Of a stretch of 64,000 nt of DNA, positions 63,904-64,000 are shown in pieces; position 1 is the stretch's first letter; each line of letters begins with the position of its first letter. Below the pieces are notes generated by a model. The model saw nothing but the letters and a program-made list of their open reading frames with translations, searched no databases and was not told the origin of the DNA. The translations under genes were made by a program, and so were the position numbers. This stretch comes from Ectothiorhodospiraceae bacterium BW-2 (GTDB lineage: Bacteria; Pseudomonadota; Gammaproteobacteria; Thiohalomonadales; Thiohalomonadaceae). The DNA lies in NCBI GenBank assembly GCA_008375315.1, contig CP032507.1, forward strand, positions 2,665,001-2,729,000, read 5' to 3'.

Positions 63904-64000
63904 ATGAGTTGTGACGGCGAAGAGGGGGACAACAAGGGGACGGCGGTACGGCGGAGCGGGAGTCGTAGTGACTATCTCGCCTCAACACTACAACGGGTAA
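63904..64000 (+). CDS. Start of an unidentified gene, cut by the window end
   Basis: An ATG preceded by GGAGCGAAG opens a frame of 32 codons to the end of the window without a stop (MSCDGEEGDNKG...). It is divergent from the CheY-like gene with 84 bp between. The visible part is hydrophilic and has no family signature. Confidence 0.55.
   Translation, partial: MSCDGEEGDNKGTAVRRSGSRSDYLASTLQRV

Overview
The window looks like a chromosomal piece of a magnetotactic, nitrogen-fixing gammaproteobacterium. The evidence is magnetosome genes (mamC, mamO, mamP and an Mms6-like gene next to feoAB), the tail of a nif cluster (flavodiiron protein, two 2Fe-2S ferredoxins, nifQ, nifZ) and gammaproteobacterial housekeeping blocks (rpsF-rpsR-DUF2232-rplI, dnaB-alr, class I adenylate cyclase, pqiABC, mltF). 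Placing it near cultured magnetotactic Gammaproteobacteria is an inference from gene content; no species can be named from the sequence alone.

Layout. 1-3.7 kb: end of the nif region, plus a SIR2-like gene read from its own sigma54 promoter with a NifA-type upstream site. 3.7-17.4 kb: an accessory island, transcribed on the minus strand, with a two-gene type II restriction-modification (RM) system resembling AccI, a five-gene type I RM operon (hsdM, a DUF1016 gene broken by one amber codon, hsdS, fic, hsdR), a RelE/YafQ-type toxin-antitoxin pair, an HNH fragment and two copies of an Rpn/DUF4351-like gene. Three structures in the gene junctions have the architecture of integron attC sites: R''/R' core boxes, imperfect palindromic arms and extrahelical bases always in the same arm. 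They all point the same way and sit at the 3' ends of the toxin, hsdR and the type II methyltransferase. No integrase gene is visible, so this looks like a cluster of attC sites lacking an integron integrase. tRNA-Pro(GGG) closes the island.

17.9-34.1 kb: core genes, including lytic transglycosylase MltF, a UvrD-like helicase, amtB-glnK with a sigma54 promoter and an NtrC-type site, nth, a glutaredoxin, ribosomal proteins S6/S18/L9, smpB, dnaB, alr and a pqi operon with a split pqiA. 34.1-47.9 kb: a signalling block with an EAL-like/HDOD protein, a dual-receiver diguanylate cyclase, class I adenylate cyclase, two large hybrid histidine kinases and two HD-GYP response regulators. 48-51.7 kb: a CPA2 antiporter, a tandem UspA protein and ygfZ, followed by a MITE-like element with an apparent 8-bp target duplication.

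52-63.5 kb: an iron- and magnetosome-related block. An FbpBC-like ABC permease is paired with an ATPase subunit that has lost nearly all its nucleotide-binding motifs. Next come a CZB-domain protein, an Mms6-like protein, feoA, a feoB whose G1 lysine and G4 aspartate are substituted, mamC, mamO (here with a complete His-Asp-Ser triad), mamP with two magnetochrome motifs, two unrecognised small genes and an AGCS-family symporter. The window ends with a CheY-like regulator on the minus strand and the start of an unidentified gene.
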